Shown piece by piece: positions 43,650-54,109 of a DNA stretch of 64,000 nt. How positions within the stretch are numbered: position 1 is the first letter of the stretch; every line of letters begins with the position of its first letter. The position numbers and the translations under genes were made by a program. The notes beneath the pieces were generated by a model that saw nothing but the letters and a program-made list of their open reading frames with translations, did no database searches and was not told the DNA's origin. This DNA is from Mycoavidus sp. HKI (GTDB lineage: Bacteria; Pseudomonadota; Gammaproteobacteria; Burkholderiales; Burkholderiaceae), in contig NZ_CP076444.2 in assembly GCF_020023735.2 (NCBI RefSeq), positions 1,069,501 to 1,133,500 on the forward strand. The letters are read 5' to 3'.

Positions 43650-46600
43650 CTACTCTGAAACGGCACGACTTCTTCGTCGAACATCTGCCGCCATTCGTTG
43701 ATTCTGACGAGTAGCTACCGTAGCAGTTTTGGGTACCGTATCTAGCTTTTGCTGAGGGGGGATCATGGTCTCAGATTGCCGAGCTAACACCATCTGTGCC
43801 TGTTCTCGTACAGTGGAATACTTGAAGATATCGACCATCTCCACTTTGATGGAAAAGAGCTTATTCATCTGCGCTTGCAATCTAGGAACAAGCAGTGAAT
43901 TTCCGCCTAAATCAAAAAAATTACTATCAGCTCCCACTGAGCTGATCTCTAAAATATCTTGCCATAGCTTACTAATACATACCACTGTGCTATCGAAGGT
44001 AGATGCGCTTGCAGGGGGCTGCATCTGTCTGCCAAACGTTAACGGCACAGGGGTTCCAAAACGGTCCTTGAACAGGCAATCCGTTTTCTCAAGCGTGAGG
44101 TTAGTCGCGTTGCATTCGGCAGAGAGTGCAAGAAGAGGACGGGGGGAGGTTTCTATGAGTTCGGCCCAACTGGGATGAGTGGAGATAACCCCAATTGCCA
44201 AGTGACTGGATCTTTCGCAGAGCGCTGCTTCAAATAATTCGATTGCGGACCTCGCAGACAGTACTTCAAAGCCACGTGATTGTATGATTGACGGGGCACT
44301 CACGCCGCGGCTCATGCCAGTATCTTTCCACATACTCCATGACAGAGTTCGGTACAAGCCGCCCGAATCGCTTTCAGCAACTGCCGATAGAAAAGCATTC
44401 GCTGCCGCATAATCAGCGATTCCAGTACCCCCTATTAGTCCGCACAACGACGAGAAATTAATGAGGCATGCATTGGGACGCTCTTGCAGTAAGCGGTTCA
44501 AAATACAGGTGCCTAAAACTTTTGGCTGGAGTGTTTTGGATAGATCAGAAAGAGATAAGTCAACAAGCGGCATGGGGTTCACATAGCCAGCAAGATGAAA
44601 CACCCCATCAAGGCGACGCATCTGACTTTGCTCCACTGCCTTAATCACTTGGAAAAGCTGTTTCTCATTACAAACATCTGCAACTTCGTAGATAACATGG
44701 CCGTAATGTTGAAGATCAGCAAGGCGCTGCTTGGCAGTGTCGTGTTCCGCCATAGGAGTGCGGCCCACGATGAGCAAGTGCGTTTGATAGGTCTGCAAAA
44801 GAAATTGGGCAATTTCATATCCAATTCCTCCAAGCCCCCCCGTTATCATGTACAGCCCACCCGGACGTATCGGCGATGGATTTTCTGTGCTGGTCACAGC
44901 CTTTAGTGACCTAACCCACCGTAACCCGCTACGATAAGCAATCTCGGAGTCGGATGAGTTCGACATAAGCTCATCCGCAAGCGGGTTTGCACTATTAGTT
45001 TGGCTTGCAGGGATATCAATGTGCTGAATAGACAGCCAAGAAAGCTCCTGCGCTGCTGCGCGCAGTAAACCTAAGCTAGGTGTCCGTGTCCAACACACTG
45101 CATCGCTCGATAAGACTTTTTGCGTATCGCTGTTAATGACAATCAAGCGTATATCTTGCGCATTGGCTCTAAACTTGGCCAAACTTTGCAAGACCGTTAA
45201 GACAGTATAAGCGCCACGTTCCTGGCTAATATCTAAGCTTACATTGTCTCTAACTATAGGAAGTTCGGTCGCTGGAGCTTCGCAAAAAAGCACGACGCCA
45301 TCTAATCGGCCATCTTCGCAGACTGCATGGAGTAGCTGAACAAAGTCATCACGCTGTAGCAGGCGCACGGCATAGGATTGCGGACTGAGTTTCGCAAACA
45401 TTGGAGCAAACTTGACGCGTACACTACTGCTACCACAATCAGCTAGCCTCTGAACAAGAGCATCCGCTTTAGCCTCGTCATTTTCAATAATGAGATAGCG
45501 CTTTGCCTCATGCGGCCCAAAGTTATGAAGATTGCTGCGCTTCCAGGAAGGAGACCAAAACGGTTGCGCGGTGGGTTCACTCGCTTGTGCCGCCTTAAAA
45601 GTGTCAGGAAAATGACCGCTTTCAAATTGTTTGCGAAGCAGGGAGCGCTGAATTTTTCCTATTGATGTCTTCGGGATTTGCTCTCGGTCCACTCGCACTA
45701 AAAAACGAGGACTCAGTCCTATAGAAGACACTAGTTTGGCCCGCACTTGCTTGGCAAGCCCAGAAGAGTTGGCGTCGGCCGTTGGGCAAAAGAATACGAC
45801 AAGCTGATCGGTCTCTTTATTCGCAACGCGTATAGCAATTGCAGCAACATAAGAAGGATCAATACCCTCAATTTGTTCTACTAAGCTTTCTATTTCAGAG
45901 CTTGAGTAATTTGTGCCATTAACAATAATGGTTTCCGTCGCACGACCTGTTATGAACAGGCGATGATCATTAACCATGCCTAAGTCGCCCGTACGAAACC
46001 AGCCATCTTCAGTGAATGCCGCTTGATTAGCCTCTGGATTCAAGTGATAACCTGGTGTAACACAACGACCTTTGATTTGAAAGTGACCAATTTGTCCCTC
46101 GTGCACGAGACTATTGTTGGCGTCAGTGATACGGATACTGACGCCAGCGATAGGAGCCCCTAGGCTGACGTGAGGAGCAACAGGATCGTTGGCGTCGGAT
46201 GTGAAATGGTCTTCATAAATGACACCTGAGGCCGTTTCGGACATTCCCCACACAGGGTGCATCACATCACTACGCAATCCATGCGGAGCAAGTAGGTGTA
46301 AAAACGCTTTAGCTTGATCGGCCACCACGACTTCGCCACCGTTGAAAATGAAGCGTAATGCCGATAAATCCCAATGCCGTTCTTGTAATTCTGCATGTCG
46401 CTTGTTGATTAAGGTATAGGCGAAATTAGGCGCCCAAGTTCGCGTAACGCGATAGTGGTCCATCAAATCAAGCCAATGCAATGGATCCTGCAAAATAAAG
46501 TTACGTTCTACTTCAATTTGTTCAATGCCTCCATGCACACCTTGAAGATGGAAAAATAACAGTCCACCCACATGGTCTAATGGGACCCAATTCAATGATA

Positions 46601-47696
46601 CGTCCGTTGGAGCAAAGTTATAGCGAGCTGCTACTGCATCAGGCCGCGCTAAGATACTGTGATGCGTATGCTCTACTAATTTCGGCGCTCCGGTACTACC
46701 TGATGTACAAAGCAGCAGTACCAAATCATCCGGCCTTACTTGTGGCAGCGGGATGCTGTCAGAGGTAGTCGCCGCTTGGAGTTGATCAGAAATTAAAATA
46801 GATGCGTTTAAATCGCCAAGCTGTGAGGTTAAAAAATCCGCATCTTCTTGGCTGCTGGTCAATATGCGGACATTGCCAAGCACATTGCATACTTGCCTTA
46901 CTTTGTGAACGGATCCCTCCCCAGCTTTATTAATTCTGTCGAAGCTCATAGGAACTGGAATCAGTCCAGCGAGCACGCATGACCAAAAACCAGTGATGAA
47001 ATGCTCATGATTAGAAAATTGTAGCAAGACTTTTTCTCTTTGCTGACAACCTTCTTGCAGCATGGCATAAGCACCTTGCTGTGCTGCTTTCAGGAGCGCT
47101 TTATAAGTTTGGTGGCGCGGTGGTATAGCGGAAACAAAAGTTATGCCCCTGTCGGTAGCAGCTGCATAGATTAAGAGGTCGGTAAGGGTTTGTTTTTTAT
47201 CCTCAGGAGGCGGAGGACCTTCAAGTACAGCCCAGCGTTGGCTCGTCGGAATTTCGGGAAAGCTGGCGCTATGAGCTATAAAAGTTAATTTTGGGGGTAC
47301 CTCCTCTGCATCTATAATCCGCACGCGTATCTCGCCGGCATTTAGGTTTTTAGACAAAAATCTGGCGCAGTCTGCTGCTGTACTATCATCGATAACTGGG
47401 AGGAGGCTGAGCGCAGCGTCGTCAATAGCCCCTGTAATGGTGGTAGGCAACAGGGAGACTGGCACAATAGATAGCCTCTCTGCAGATGCCCCTGCACTAA
47501 CCAATTTCGTCATCAGCGATGACACGAGCTGTTTGGGGGAATTGGAGGCATGTGGAACCACGTAAAGAAGCGACCATATATGGCCATTGACTACTCGATG
47601 CTGTAACGCCCACTTTAATACACCTCGATGCGCTTTCATAGAAATTGCAACCATTTCTGGGTCTAATACATTTAAATCGCTACCATTTAGCGCCAT
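43650..47696 (-). CDS. Acyl ligase-ketoreductase-ACP loading protein
   Basis: 1348 aa. After an N-terminal region (1-180, dispersed similarity to the C-terminal part of acyl-ligases) comes an AMP-binding ligase at about 190-690: LLLCTSGSTGAPKLVEHTH near 330, VWGMSETASGVIYE, DGWFRTGDLGM, and the catalytic Lys in PKTSIGKIQRSLL. A split ketoreductase follows (structural half about 730-900; catalytic half with ITGGLGGIGYE near 950, and Ser about 1082, Tyr about 1095, Asn about 1099 in SSLCGLIGGTGIADYAAANA). The ACP has its Ser at about 1267 (NFFDLGGNSLLVPRL). The C-terminal tail is basic. The protein can activate a carboxylic acid, load it on its own ACP and reduce a keto group. Operon head; AAGGGG ribosome site. 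Confidence 0.88.
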   Translation of the reverse strand: MALNGSDLNVLDPEMVAISMKAHRGVLKWALQHRVVNGHIWSLLYVVPHASNSPKQLVSSLMTKLVSAGASAERLSIVPVSLLPTTITGAIDDAALSLLPVIDDSTAADCARFLSKNLNAGEIRVRIIDAEEVPPKLTFIAHSASFPEIPTSQRWAVLEGPPPPEDKKQTLTDLLIYAAATDRGITFVSAIPPRHQTYKALLKAAQQGAYAMLQEGCQQREKVLLQFSNHEHFITGFWSCVLAGLIPVPMSFDRINKAGEGSVHKVRQVCNVLGNVRILTSSQEDADFLTSQLGDLNASILISDQLQAATTSDSIPLPQVRPDDLVLLLCTSGSTGAPKLVEHTHHSILARPDAVAARYNFAPTDVSLNWVPLDHVGGLLFFHLQGVHGGIEQIEVERNFILQDPLHWLDLMDHYRVTRTWAPNFAYTLINKRHAELQERHWDLSALRFIFNGGEVVVADQAKAFLHLLAPHGLRSDVMHPVWGMSETASGVIYEDHFTSDANDPVAPHVSLGAPIAGVSIRITDANNSLVHEGQIGHFQIKGRCVTPGYHLNPEANQAAFTEDGWFRTGDLGMVNDHRLFITGRATETIIVNGTNYSSSEIESLVEQIEGIDPSYVAAIAIRVANKETDQLVVFFCPTADANSSGLAKQVRAKLVSSIGLSPRFLVRVDREQIPKTSIGKIQRSLLRKQFESGHFPDTFKAAQASEPTAQPFWSPSWKRSNLHNFGPHEAKRYLIIENDEAKADALVQRLADCGSSSVRVKFAPMFAKLSPQSYAVRLLQRDDFVQLLHAVCEDGRLDGVVLFCEAPATELPIVRDNVSLDISQERGAYTVLTVLQSLAKFRANAQDIRLIVINSDTQKVLSSDAVCWTRTPSLGLLRAAAQELSWLSIQHIDIPASQTNSANPLADELMSNSSDSEIAYRSGLRWVRSLKAVTSTENPSPIRPGGLYMITGGLGGIGYEIAQFLLQTYQTHLLIVGRTPMAEHDTAKQRLADLQHYGHVIYEVADVCNEKQLFQVIKAVEQSQMRRLDGVFHLAGYVNPMPLVDLSLSDLSKTLQPKVLGTCILNRLLQERPNACLINFSSLCGLIGGTGIADYAAANAFLSAVAESDSGGLYRTLSWSMWKDTGMSRGVSAPSIIQSRGFEVLSARSAIELFEAALCERSSHLAIGVISTHPSWAELIETSPRPLLALSAECNATNLTLEKTDCLFKDRFGTPVPLTFGRQMQPPASASTFDSTVVCISKLWQDILEISSVGADSNFFDLGGNSLLVPRLQAQMNKLFSIKVEMVDIFKYSTVREQAQMVLARQSETMIPPQQKLDTVPKTATVATRQNQRMAADVRRRSRAVSE

Positions 47697-47820
47697 CGAC
47701 CGCCCCTTAAAATACGCTTAAGTATTCTTTTTAAGCAAATTGAACGTGGTATTAAATGTGTTTTCTTGGTCTGAAGTTAACCCCCCTCTTACGGACAGTA
47801 AATAGTTTACTTTAATCTAC

Positions 47821-47982
47821 ATGGAAGCCGCCTTGAACCAGCTGCGTCAGGAGGGCTACCTTGTACGAGATAACGACGTGGCTCGGCTTTCGCTACTGAT
47901 CAGCCATGCCACATGGAACTCCAGCTTGGTTGGCCAGTATATAACCATTAACCTCGATGCGAACCTGCAACCCTCCAGCTAA
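47821..47982 (+). pseudogene. Tn3-family transposase remnant
   Basis: A 53-codon frame. The first half MEAALNQLRQEGYLVRDNDV then ARLS is the segment just before the EHINxxGxY end of Tn3-family TnpA, and would precede the C-terminal scrap found at 24073-24180. The second half (WNSSLVGQYITINLDANLQP) differs, so two fragments may be joined. The rest of 47697-48043 is AT-rich and holds the probable promoter of the polyketide operon, without a clear hexamer pair. Confidence 0.5.
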
Positions 47983-48043
47983 CTTTAGAGGGTTGCGAAG
48001 CCGCGATCGATTTCTCAAGGCAGCACACCGAGAGGGGTAAAGC

Positions 48044-51000
48044 TCATGCGCTGATGGCACTGGCCTTGACTGATTGTCCCGCGGGCACAGTGGGCTGCTC
48101 TACCGCCAGCGCGAGTCTAGAGGCCACGGATCCCATGCTGATGAGCCTCTTCCCTGCCCCCTTGAAACTTAAAGGCGGAATCGGCTTACCCACAGCCCCG
48201 CGTTGCTTTAAGAGCTGCTGGTTCGCATGGCTTAAGCCATGTACATCTTGGATAGAAGCATTCGTCACAGTCAGCACATCATGGGTTGAACTCCAGCTCA
48301 AGCGCACGTCGCACTGATCACCCTCTTCTATAATCTGCCACAAGCGAACGGATTTATCAGCACAGCCGGTCACCAAATAATTGCCGTTGCTGGCCTCTTT
48401 CCAGGCGACACTATAAACTGCCCCACCAAAAGCTCGAATTTCCATCCGACATTGCCCCGAGGACACATCCCATAGACGCACCGTCTTGTCAGCACTGCCC
48501 GAAGCGAGTTGCTGGCCGTTGGGCGAATACTTCACGCTTAGCACATCGCCGGCATGGCCACTTAAGGTGTGACTGAGCTGACCGGACTGTGTATCCCACA
48601 GCAACACCTTCTTGTCATCAGCGTAGGTGGCGAGCTGCTGGCCATTGAGCGAATACACCATACTTCCATGCACGCCCATATTCCGGTTTAACGCATGTCC
48701 GTTTAAAGTATGGCTGAGCTGACCGGTTTGTGCGTCCCATAGATGGACTTTATTGTCCTCATCGCCGGATGCAATCTGCTTGCCATTGGGCGCATACACC
48801 AGGCTATAAACCTTGCCGGTATGTCCGCTTAAGGTATGGCTGAGCTGACCGGTTTGCGCATTCCACAGACGCATCCCGGCGCTCCAATCGCCGGAGACGA
48901 TTTGCTGGCCGTCGGGTGAATACGCCACGCTCCAAATCATGTTGTGGTGCCCGCTTAAGGTTTGCCGATGCTCACCGGTTTTCGTGTCCCACAGACGCAC
49001 TGTCCGGTCAGAACTGGCGGAGGCGATTTGCTCGCCGCTCGGCGAATACACCACGCTATTAACCGGGCTGGTATGTCCGCTTAAGGTGTGGCTTAGTTCA
49101 CCAGTTTGCGCGTCCCACAGAAGCACTTTATTGACCTCATCTGTGGAGGCGATCTGCTGGCCGTTGGGTGAAGACAGCACGCTCTTAACCGCGCTGGTAT
49201 GCCCACTTAAGGTGTGGGTGAGCTGGCCGGTTTGCACGTCCCACAGTCGCACCGTTTGATCCCAACTGCCGGAGGCGATCTGCTGGCCATTCAGCGCATA
49301 CGCCACGCTCGAGACCCCGCTGGTGTGTCCGTTTAAGCTGTGGCTAAGCTGACCCAGGTATCCATCCCACAGTCGTACCGTATTGTCACGACTGCCGGAG
49401 GCGATTTGCTGACCATTGGGCGAATATGCCACGCTACAAATCTCATTTGTATGCCCGCTTAAAGTCTGGCTTAGTTGACCGGTTTGCGCGTCCCACAGAA
49501 GCACTTTATCGAAATCATCTCTGGAGGCGATCTGTTGGCTGTTGGACGCATACACCACACTCTTAACCGCGCTGGTATGCCCACTTAAGGTGTAGATGGG
49601 CTGACCGGTTTGCGCATCCCACAGCCGCACCGTATTGTCACGACTGCCGGAGGCGATCTGTTGGCCATTGGGCGCATACACCACGCTATAAACCTCGCGG
49701 GTATGCCCGTCTAAGGTGTGGCGATGCTCACCCGTTTGCGCATCCCACAGCCGCACCGTCTTGTCAGAGCCACCTGCGGCGATCTGCTTACCGTCGGGCG
49801 AATACACCACGCTATAAACCGTGCCGGAATGTTCGCTTAAGGTGTGGCTTAGTTGACCGGTTTGCGCGTCCCACAGACGGACCGTACTGTCATAACCGCC
49901 GGAGGCGATTTGCTGACTATCGGGTGAATACCCGATGCTCAGAACGTAGTGATTATGTCCGCTTAAGGTTTGGTGATGTTGACCCGTGTGTGCATCCCAT
50001 AGATGGACTACCTTGCTTTTAATGCCGGTAGAGGCGATCTGCCGGCCGTTGGGCGAATACATCACGCTACCCACTGGCTCGGTATGTTTGCGTAAGGTGT
50101 GGCTGAGTTGACCGGTTTGCGCGTTCCACAACCGCACCGTTTTGTCGAAACTACACGATGCGATCTGCTGACCATTGGGCGAATACACCACGCTATAAAT
50201 CTCATGGGTATGTGCGCTTAAGGTGTGGATCTTTTTCCAGGTCAACGTGTCATACACGCTGATTGTGCCGTCGCCAAGGCCCACTGCGCAGGTTTTCCCA
50301 TCCGGGGAATACATGCAGACCCTGACCGGGCTCTTTTCTTCAAGAAAAGGCAATTCACCAAACTGTGCACCCGCCATTTTTGCGCCGGTCAAATTGGCCT
50401 GGCGCAGCCAACTATTGCGCAGTTTGACTTTCCTTAAATCCGCCCCTTGCAACTGCGCAGAATCGAATACGCCCTGATTCAGATCAGCGCCTGGAATCTG
50501 GATGCCCTGTAAATCTGCTCCATTAAACTGCACGCCCGCTCTAACCAAGATCGTGATTGCATTAGCCGCGGCCTTGCGAGCTTCTTTGTCGTCCTTAGAG
50601 CGCTCTATGACCGCGTGCAGCTGTTCGTTGAACAGGGGCTCCTGTTGTACACGCTCGGCGAGAAATTGCAAAATGGATGGCTCGTTGACAAAATTCTTCT
50701 TCCACAAGGGTGAGTCGAGCAAGGGCTTATCAATGTCCACCGCAGCGGCTTCCACCGCAGCTTGGCTATCAAAGCTCCAGTCAGAACTGACGCTGCCTCG
50801 ACGGTTTGAGGTTTGCGTCAGGGCTACTTTGCGCGCGCGCTCCCCATCTTGCGGCTCAAAGATCGCACGGGCCACCCCATATTCCAATAGCGACCGATGG
50901 ATAAAACGGAACTGATTGCCACTGCGCGTTAATGGACTGGCTTCACGCAGCAGGTGCTTGTCGTCTTCCCGACCAAAAAATTTTTCTTTCCAGGTCCCTT

Positions 51001-53956
51001 GATCTCTAAAGTGCGAATACTCAACGACGGGGTTCCCCGCTTGCTCTTGATAGATCTCAGCCGACAAGTTTTTCAAAAAGACAATGCCATTTTGCGTAAA
51101 GCCTTCATCGGTCAAGCTCTCAAAGGCTTTCTTTTCTAGCTCGGTTAACTTTTTATCTCCCAAGCGTTTTTTACCACGCTCTAGCCATTGCTCCACGAAC
51201 TGGTCGTACAGCGCCACCCGGGTTACCCGGACCGTAGAAAACGTTTGACCTACATCCACCATGCGAGGCAGTACCTCTAAGGACAAGGTTAAAAGAAAGG
51301 GATTCTTCACTAAGTCTTGTAAGTGAGGAATCTGCTCAAGCGCCTGCTTGTAATCTTTCGCCTGCCAGAGTGGTCTACTCACGGCCACATATTGCTTGAT
51401 GTACTCGTTAATTTTTTCCTTTGAAAACGGTGCCATCACCGCTTCCTGAAATAGCGCTGACTTGGCCTGGTGATTGCGGTCCGTCGGCTGAAATCGATCC
51501 CGATAATCAAGGCCAATATATTCGCTACGGCAGCTGATGACCATTTGCGCCTGCCATTCTCCTGACTGATTCAGCTGATTACTCATATATAGATTATGAG
51601 TTTGCTGACTCTCGTCATAGCCATCGCAAATTAAGACGAATTGATGACGTTCTTTTAACTCTCTAATCTGTGGCTCGGTAAAACCCGCTTTGCGTAAGTG
51701 CTTGGGAATCAGATCCTGTTCGGGCTTATCGATCGCGGGCAAGTTAATAAAAAGCGGGATGCGTTGATTTTGCTTGGGCGTATAAGCGTGCCATAGGTCC
51801 TTTTCGAGCATCCGGTTAAAGGTCGATTTACCCGAGCCGGAATCCCCTAAGAGCAGCATTACCTTTTGCGTACCATCGAGAAATTCGTTGACCTTACCCT
51901 TTAGATCGAACAGCGTCTTATCAGATGCTTTTAGGCTAGGCTTGGCCTGTGGCGAGATATACACGGCGTCGCCCCGTTCTTGCAAGCGCTGACGTCTGAG
52001 CTTACGTAAATCGACTTCGACATCGGGCTTATTCTGAACGCGGTCTAGTAGAGAGGAAGAGGCCGATAGGGGCAGCACCACGTTCAGTGGATACTGGCTG
52101 TGGACTTCCTCCTGGCACTTTTTATAGAGCTCTTGTGTATCGGCATCCCCACTTTTTTCTAACTTAATAAGCATGGTTTTGGCTGCCGTAGCACTCACCG
52201 ACTTCACAGACTTATCGGATAAGTGGAGCAGGATCTTAATGATCCATTGCTTTACGTCAGCCAACTGACCCCACTCTGTATCGTTGGTATATAGCTCACT
52301 GAGAAAATTTAAGGCGCTTTGACGCGTGTCAGCGTCCCATAGCGGATTCGCCGCTATTTGGCCTAAGCGTTCACACAGCCCCCATTGAAAGGCAGGGTGA
52401 CGGCGGCAGGGAACAGTTCGCACTAATTCCTCAAATGCCGTGAATTGCCCATTTTGCAGCAAGGTGTCACTACCGCGTAGCGCGCTATACCAAGCGCTTT
52501 TGCGTTTAAAAGCGAAGCCTTCTCGGAAGCTGTCGATAAGACCCTGTCCACTCTCGTACAACGACATTGCACCTTCAACCCCGTCCTTGAGGGTCTGCGC
52601 AACCCCTACCACGTCTGCGACGCCCTGCTGAATACTCTGCAGTCCGTCTACAAAACCCTTCAAGTCAAAGGCTTTGACGGCACTGACGATCCCAGCCACA
52701 CCACCAACGACTTTAGTGGTGCGCCGCCACGCCGCGTCCCATGGGGTTTCATTATCGGGCACATACAGCAATGCCTGAGAGGCGTAGGCTGCTTTATAAA
52801 CCAGATAGGGGTCATTGCTCCCTTGTAATCCGTCCATAGAAGCGGCGAGCGGAGCATGGAGTTTTTCGCGATCTAAGCCTGTGACCTGGCTATCGGCCAT
52901 CGCATCCAACACGTTCGATACCGTGCGCGTTAATTGATAAAGATTGTCCGTGGACTGCCCATGCGTTTCTTGTAAGCGGGTGTTTAAAAGGGTTAATATT
53001 TTGACTAAATCATCCGGCTTTAAGGAGCCGCGGGTGGCGCTTTGAATCAGTCGAGCCAGTCCTTCTACCAAATGGAAATCCAGCAAGAGGGGCTGGTTAA
53101 CGCCATCCACAAACGCTGCTAACAATTTTTGAAAGTTGTCTGGTTTCAGCGCGGGGGCGACACACAAGATTTCGGTGACGGTCGCTTCATCTTTGAGTTC
53201 GTCATTGATGAAGGCGCGGATCAAATCGGTGGCGAGCGCATGCAGTCGCTCTCGTTCTTCAGTATTACTGGCGGTGGCTTGTGACCAAAGACGCTCTTTT
53301 TTTTCGAGTGTTTCGCTAGAGAGCGCAGTTTCTGATAAAAGGCTCAGGCAGTACGCGAGTTGAGCGGTGCTCGTGAGGCGGTCGTCCACTTCGGGTAGCT
53401 CATAGTCAGCGACAGGCCGAGGCACATTCTTAGCAAAAATTTGAAGGGCACTCTGTGTGGTGTCGAGGTCCGGGTTTTCTTGGCTCAGCAGAGAAGGAGA
53501 AAGAGACGGCATGGCGAAGGAAGCAGCGGGAGAAAGTAAGGCGTTGATAGAACCAAACATGCTGCTGGGGCGTGTGGCGGCAGGCAATTTGCTTTGCGCT
53601 TCGACATGCCCCCAGGTTTTTGCTTTCTCATAGCTGGCATTCGCCTTATCGAGCTTGCCCAGCGCTTTGAGTACATCGCCGCGCTCTAAGTAGATGGCGG
53701 CAAGGTCATCCCGCAGGGCTTGGTCTTCTGACGTCTGTGGGGCCTGCGCTTTTCTGAGCGCTTCTTTCACTTGAGATAAAGGAGTCACATGGCGCTCGTC
53801 CGCGACTTTGACCAATGAGGCCTTGGCATGCTCATACAAGATAAAAGCGGTTTCCAGATGTTCCGCCTCCTTATGATAACGACCTTCTTTTAAATAGCTT
53901 TGAGCAAGCTCTAGGTTGACGGCGGCAGACGTTGCGTGTGTAAGTCTGGACAACAT
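48044..53956 (-). CDS. STAND protein: helical region, NACHT, pentapeptide and WD40 repeats
   Basis: 1970 aa, ribosome site AAAGGAA. Residues 10-130 are TPR-like and resemble the start of the 1769-aa paralogue (VKEALRKAQAPQT). About 175-640 is a different, all-helical region (AYASQALLYVPDNETPWDAA, CRRHPAFQWGLCERLGQIAA) that looks like ARM/HEAT repeats. NACHT: GDSGSGKSTFNR near 703, FVLICDGYDESQ near 775, MVISCRSEYIGLDY. Pentapeptide repeats (GADLNQGVFDSAQLQGADLR) about 1140-1190, sixteen WD40 units about 1195-1880, then the family tail SWSSTHDVLTVTNASIQDV. The two paralogues share everything from NACHT onward but have different effector-side regions, as in modular NLR-like receptors. Role inferred: a signal-dependent switch acting in conflict or in a host. 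Confidence 0.87.
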   Translation of the reverse strand: MLSRLTHATSAAVNLELAQSYLKEGRYHKEAEHLETAFILYEHAKASLVKVADERHVTPLSQVKEALRKAQAPQTSEDQALRDDLAAIYLERGDVLKALGKLDKANASYEKAKTWGHVEAQSKLPAATRPSSMFGSINALLSPAASFAMPSLSPSLLSQENPDLDTTQSALQIFAKNVPRPVADYELPEVDDRLTSTAQLAYCLSLLSETALSSETLEKKERLWSQATASNTEERERLHALATDLIRAFINDELKDEATVTEILCVAPALKPDNFQKLLAAFVDGVNQPLLLDFHLVEGLARLIQSATRGSLKPDDLVKILTLLNTRLQETHGQSTDNLYQLTRTVSNVLDAMADSQVTGLDREKLHAPLAASMDGLQGSNDPYLVYKAAYASQALLYVPDNETPWDAAWRRTTKVVGGVAGIVSAVKAFDLKGFVDGLQSIQQGVADVVGVAQTLKDGVEGAMSLYESGQGLIDSFREGFAFKRKSAWYSALRGSDTLLQNGQFTAFEELVRTVPCRRHPAFQWGLCERLGQIAANPLWDADTRQSALNFLSELYTNDTEWGQLADVKQWIIKILLHLSDKSVKSVSATAAKTMLIKLEKSGDADTQELYKKCQEEVHSQYPLNVVLPLSASSSLLDRVQNKPDVEVDLRKLRRQRLQERGDAVYISPQAKPSLKASDKTLFDLKGKVNEFLDGTQKVMLLLGDSGSGKSTFNRMLEKDLWHAYTPKQNQRIPLFINLPAIDKPEQDLIPKHLRKAGFTEPQIRELKERHQFVLICDGYDESQQTHNLYMSNQLNQSGEWQAQMVISCRSEYIGLDYRDRFQPTDRNHQAKSALFQEAVMAPFSKEKINEYIKQYVAVSRPLWQAKDYKQALEQIPHLQDLVKNPFLLTLSLEVLPRMVDVGQTFSTVRVTRVALYDQFVEQWLERGKKRLGDKKLTELEKKAFESLTDEGFTQNGIVFLKNLSAEIYQEQAGNPVVEYSHFRDQGTWKEKFFGREDDKHLLREASPLTRSGNQFRFIHRSLLEYGVARAIFEPQDGERARKVALTQTSNRRGSVSSDWSFDSQAAVEAAAVDIDKPLLDSPLWKKNFVNEPSILQFLAERVQQEPLFNEQLHAVIERSKDDKEARKAAANAITILVRAGVQFNGADLQGIQIPGADLNQGVFDSAQLQGADLRKVKLRNSWLRQANLTGAKMAGAQFGELPFLEEKSPVRVCMYSPDGKTCAVGLGDGTISVYDTLTWKKIHTLSAHTHEIYSVVYSPNGQQIASCSFDKTVRLWNAQTGQLSHTLRKHTEPVGSVMYSPNGRQIASTGIKSKVVHLWDAHTGQHHQTLSGHNHYVLSIGYSPDSQQIASGGYDSTVRLWDAQTGQLSHTLSEHSGTVYSVVYSPDGKQIAAGGSDKTVRLWDAQTGEHRHTLDGHTREVYSVVYAPNGQQIASGSRDNTVRLWDAQTGQPIYTLSGHTSAVKSVVYASNSQQIASRDDFDKVLLWDAQTGQLSQTLSGHTNEICSVAYSPNGQQIASGSRDNTVRLWDGYLGQLSHSLNGHTSGVSSVAYALNGQQIASGSWDQTVRLWDVQTGQLTHTLSGHTSAVKSVLSSPNGQQIASTDEVNKVLLWDAQTGELSHTLSGHTSPVNSVVYSPSGEQIASASSDRTVRLWDTKTGEHRQTLSGHHNMIWSVAYSPDGQQIVSGDWSAGMRLWNAQTGQLSHTLSGHTGKVYSLVYAPNGKQIASGDEDNKVHLWDAQTGQLSHTLNGHALNRNMGVHGSMVYSLNGQQLATYADDKKVLLWDTQSGQLSHTLSGHAGDVLSVKYSPNGQQLASGSADKTVRLWDVSSGQCRMEIRAFGGAVYSVAWKEASNGNYLVTGCADKSVRLWQIIEEGDQCDVRLSWSSTHDVLTVTNASIQDVHGLSHANQQLLKQRGAVGKPIPPLSFKGAGKRLISMGSVASRLALAVEQPTVPAGQSVKASAISA
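48320..50370 (-). repeat. WD40-coding repeat array 3 (about 16 units of 126 bp)
   Basis: Units of about 126 bp with the common core ggcgaatacaccacgctat. At least two separate stretches are nearly identical to array 2 (see findings). Confidence 0.85.
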
Positions 53957-54015
53957 AGGGTTTTCCTTTTATTTTTTGTTACTAAGTATTGTAAGACGGC
54001 TTGCTGTACTTCGAA

Positions 54016-54057
54016 AAATGACAGCTAGCGAGTTTGAAATGACAGTTAGCGAGTCTG
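54016..54057. repeat. 21-bp direct repeat, two copies
   Basis: aaatgacagctagcgagttt (54016 on) and aaatgacagttagcgagtct (54037 on) differ at two bases. It is about 60-100 bp upstream of the 1970-aa gene start at 53956, where an activator or repressor could bind. Confidence 0.6.
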
Positions 54058-54059
54058 GC

Positions 54060-54100
54060 ATGGAGTAGTCATCACGATCTGATCACGATGACTACTCCAT
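54060..54100. terminator. Long hairpin downstream of the 1227-aa gene
   Basis: Perfect 14-bp arms at 54060-54073 (atggagtagtcatc) and 54087-54100 with a 13-base loop, ten bases after the stop codon. There is no T-run, so it may be an mRNA-stabilising or regulatory structure rather than a classical terminator. Confidence 0.5.
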
Positions 54101-54109
54101 CCCCTAGGG

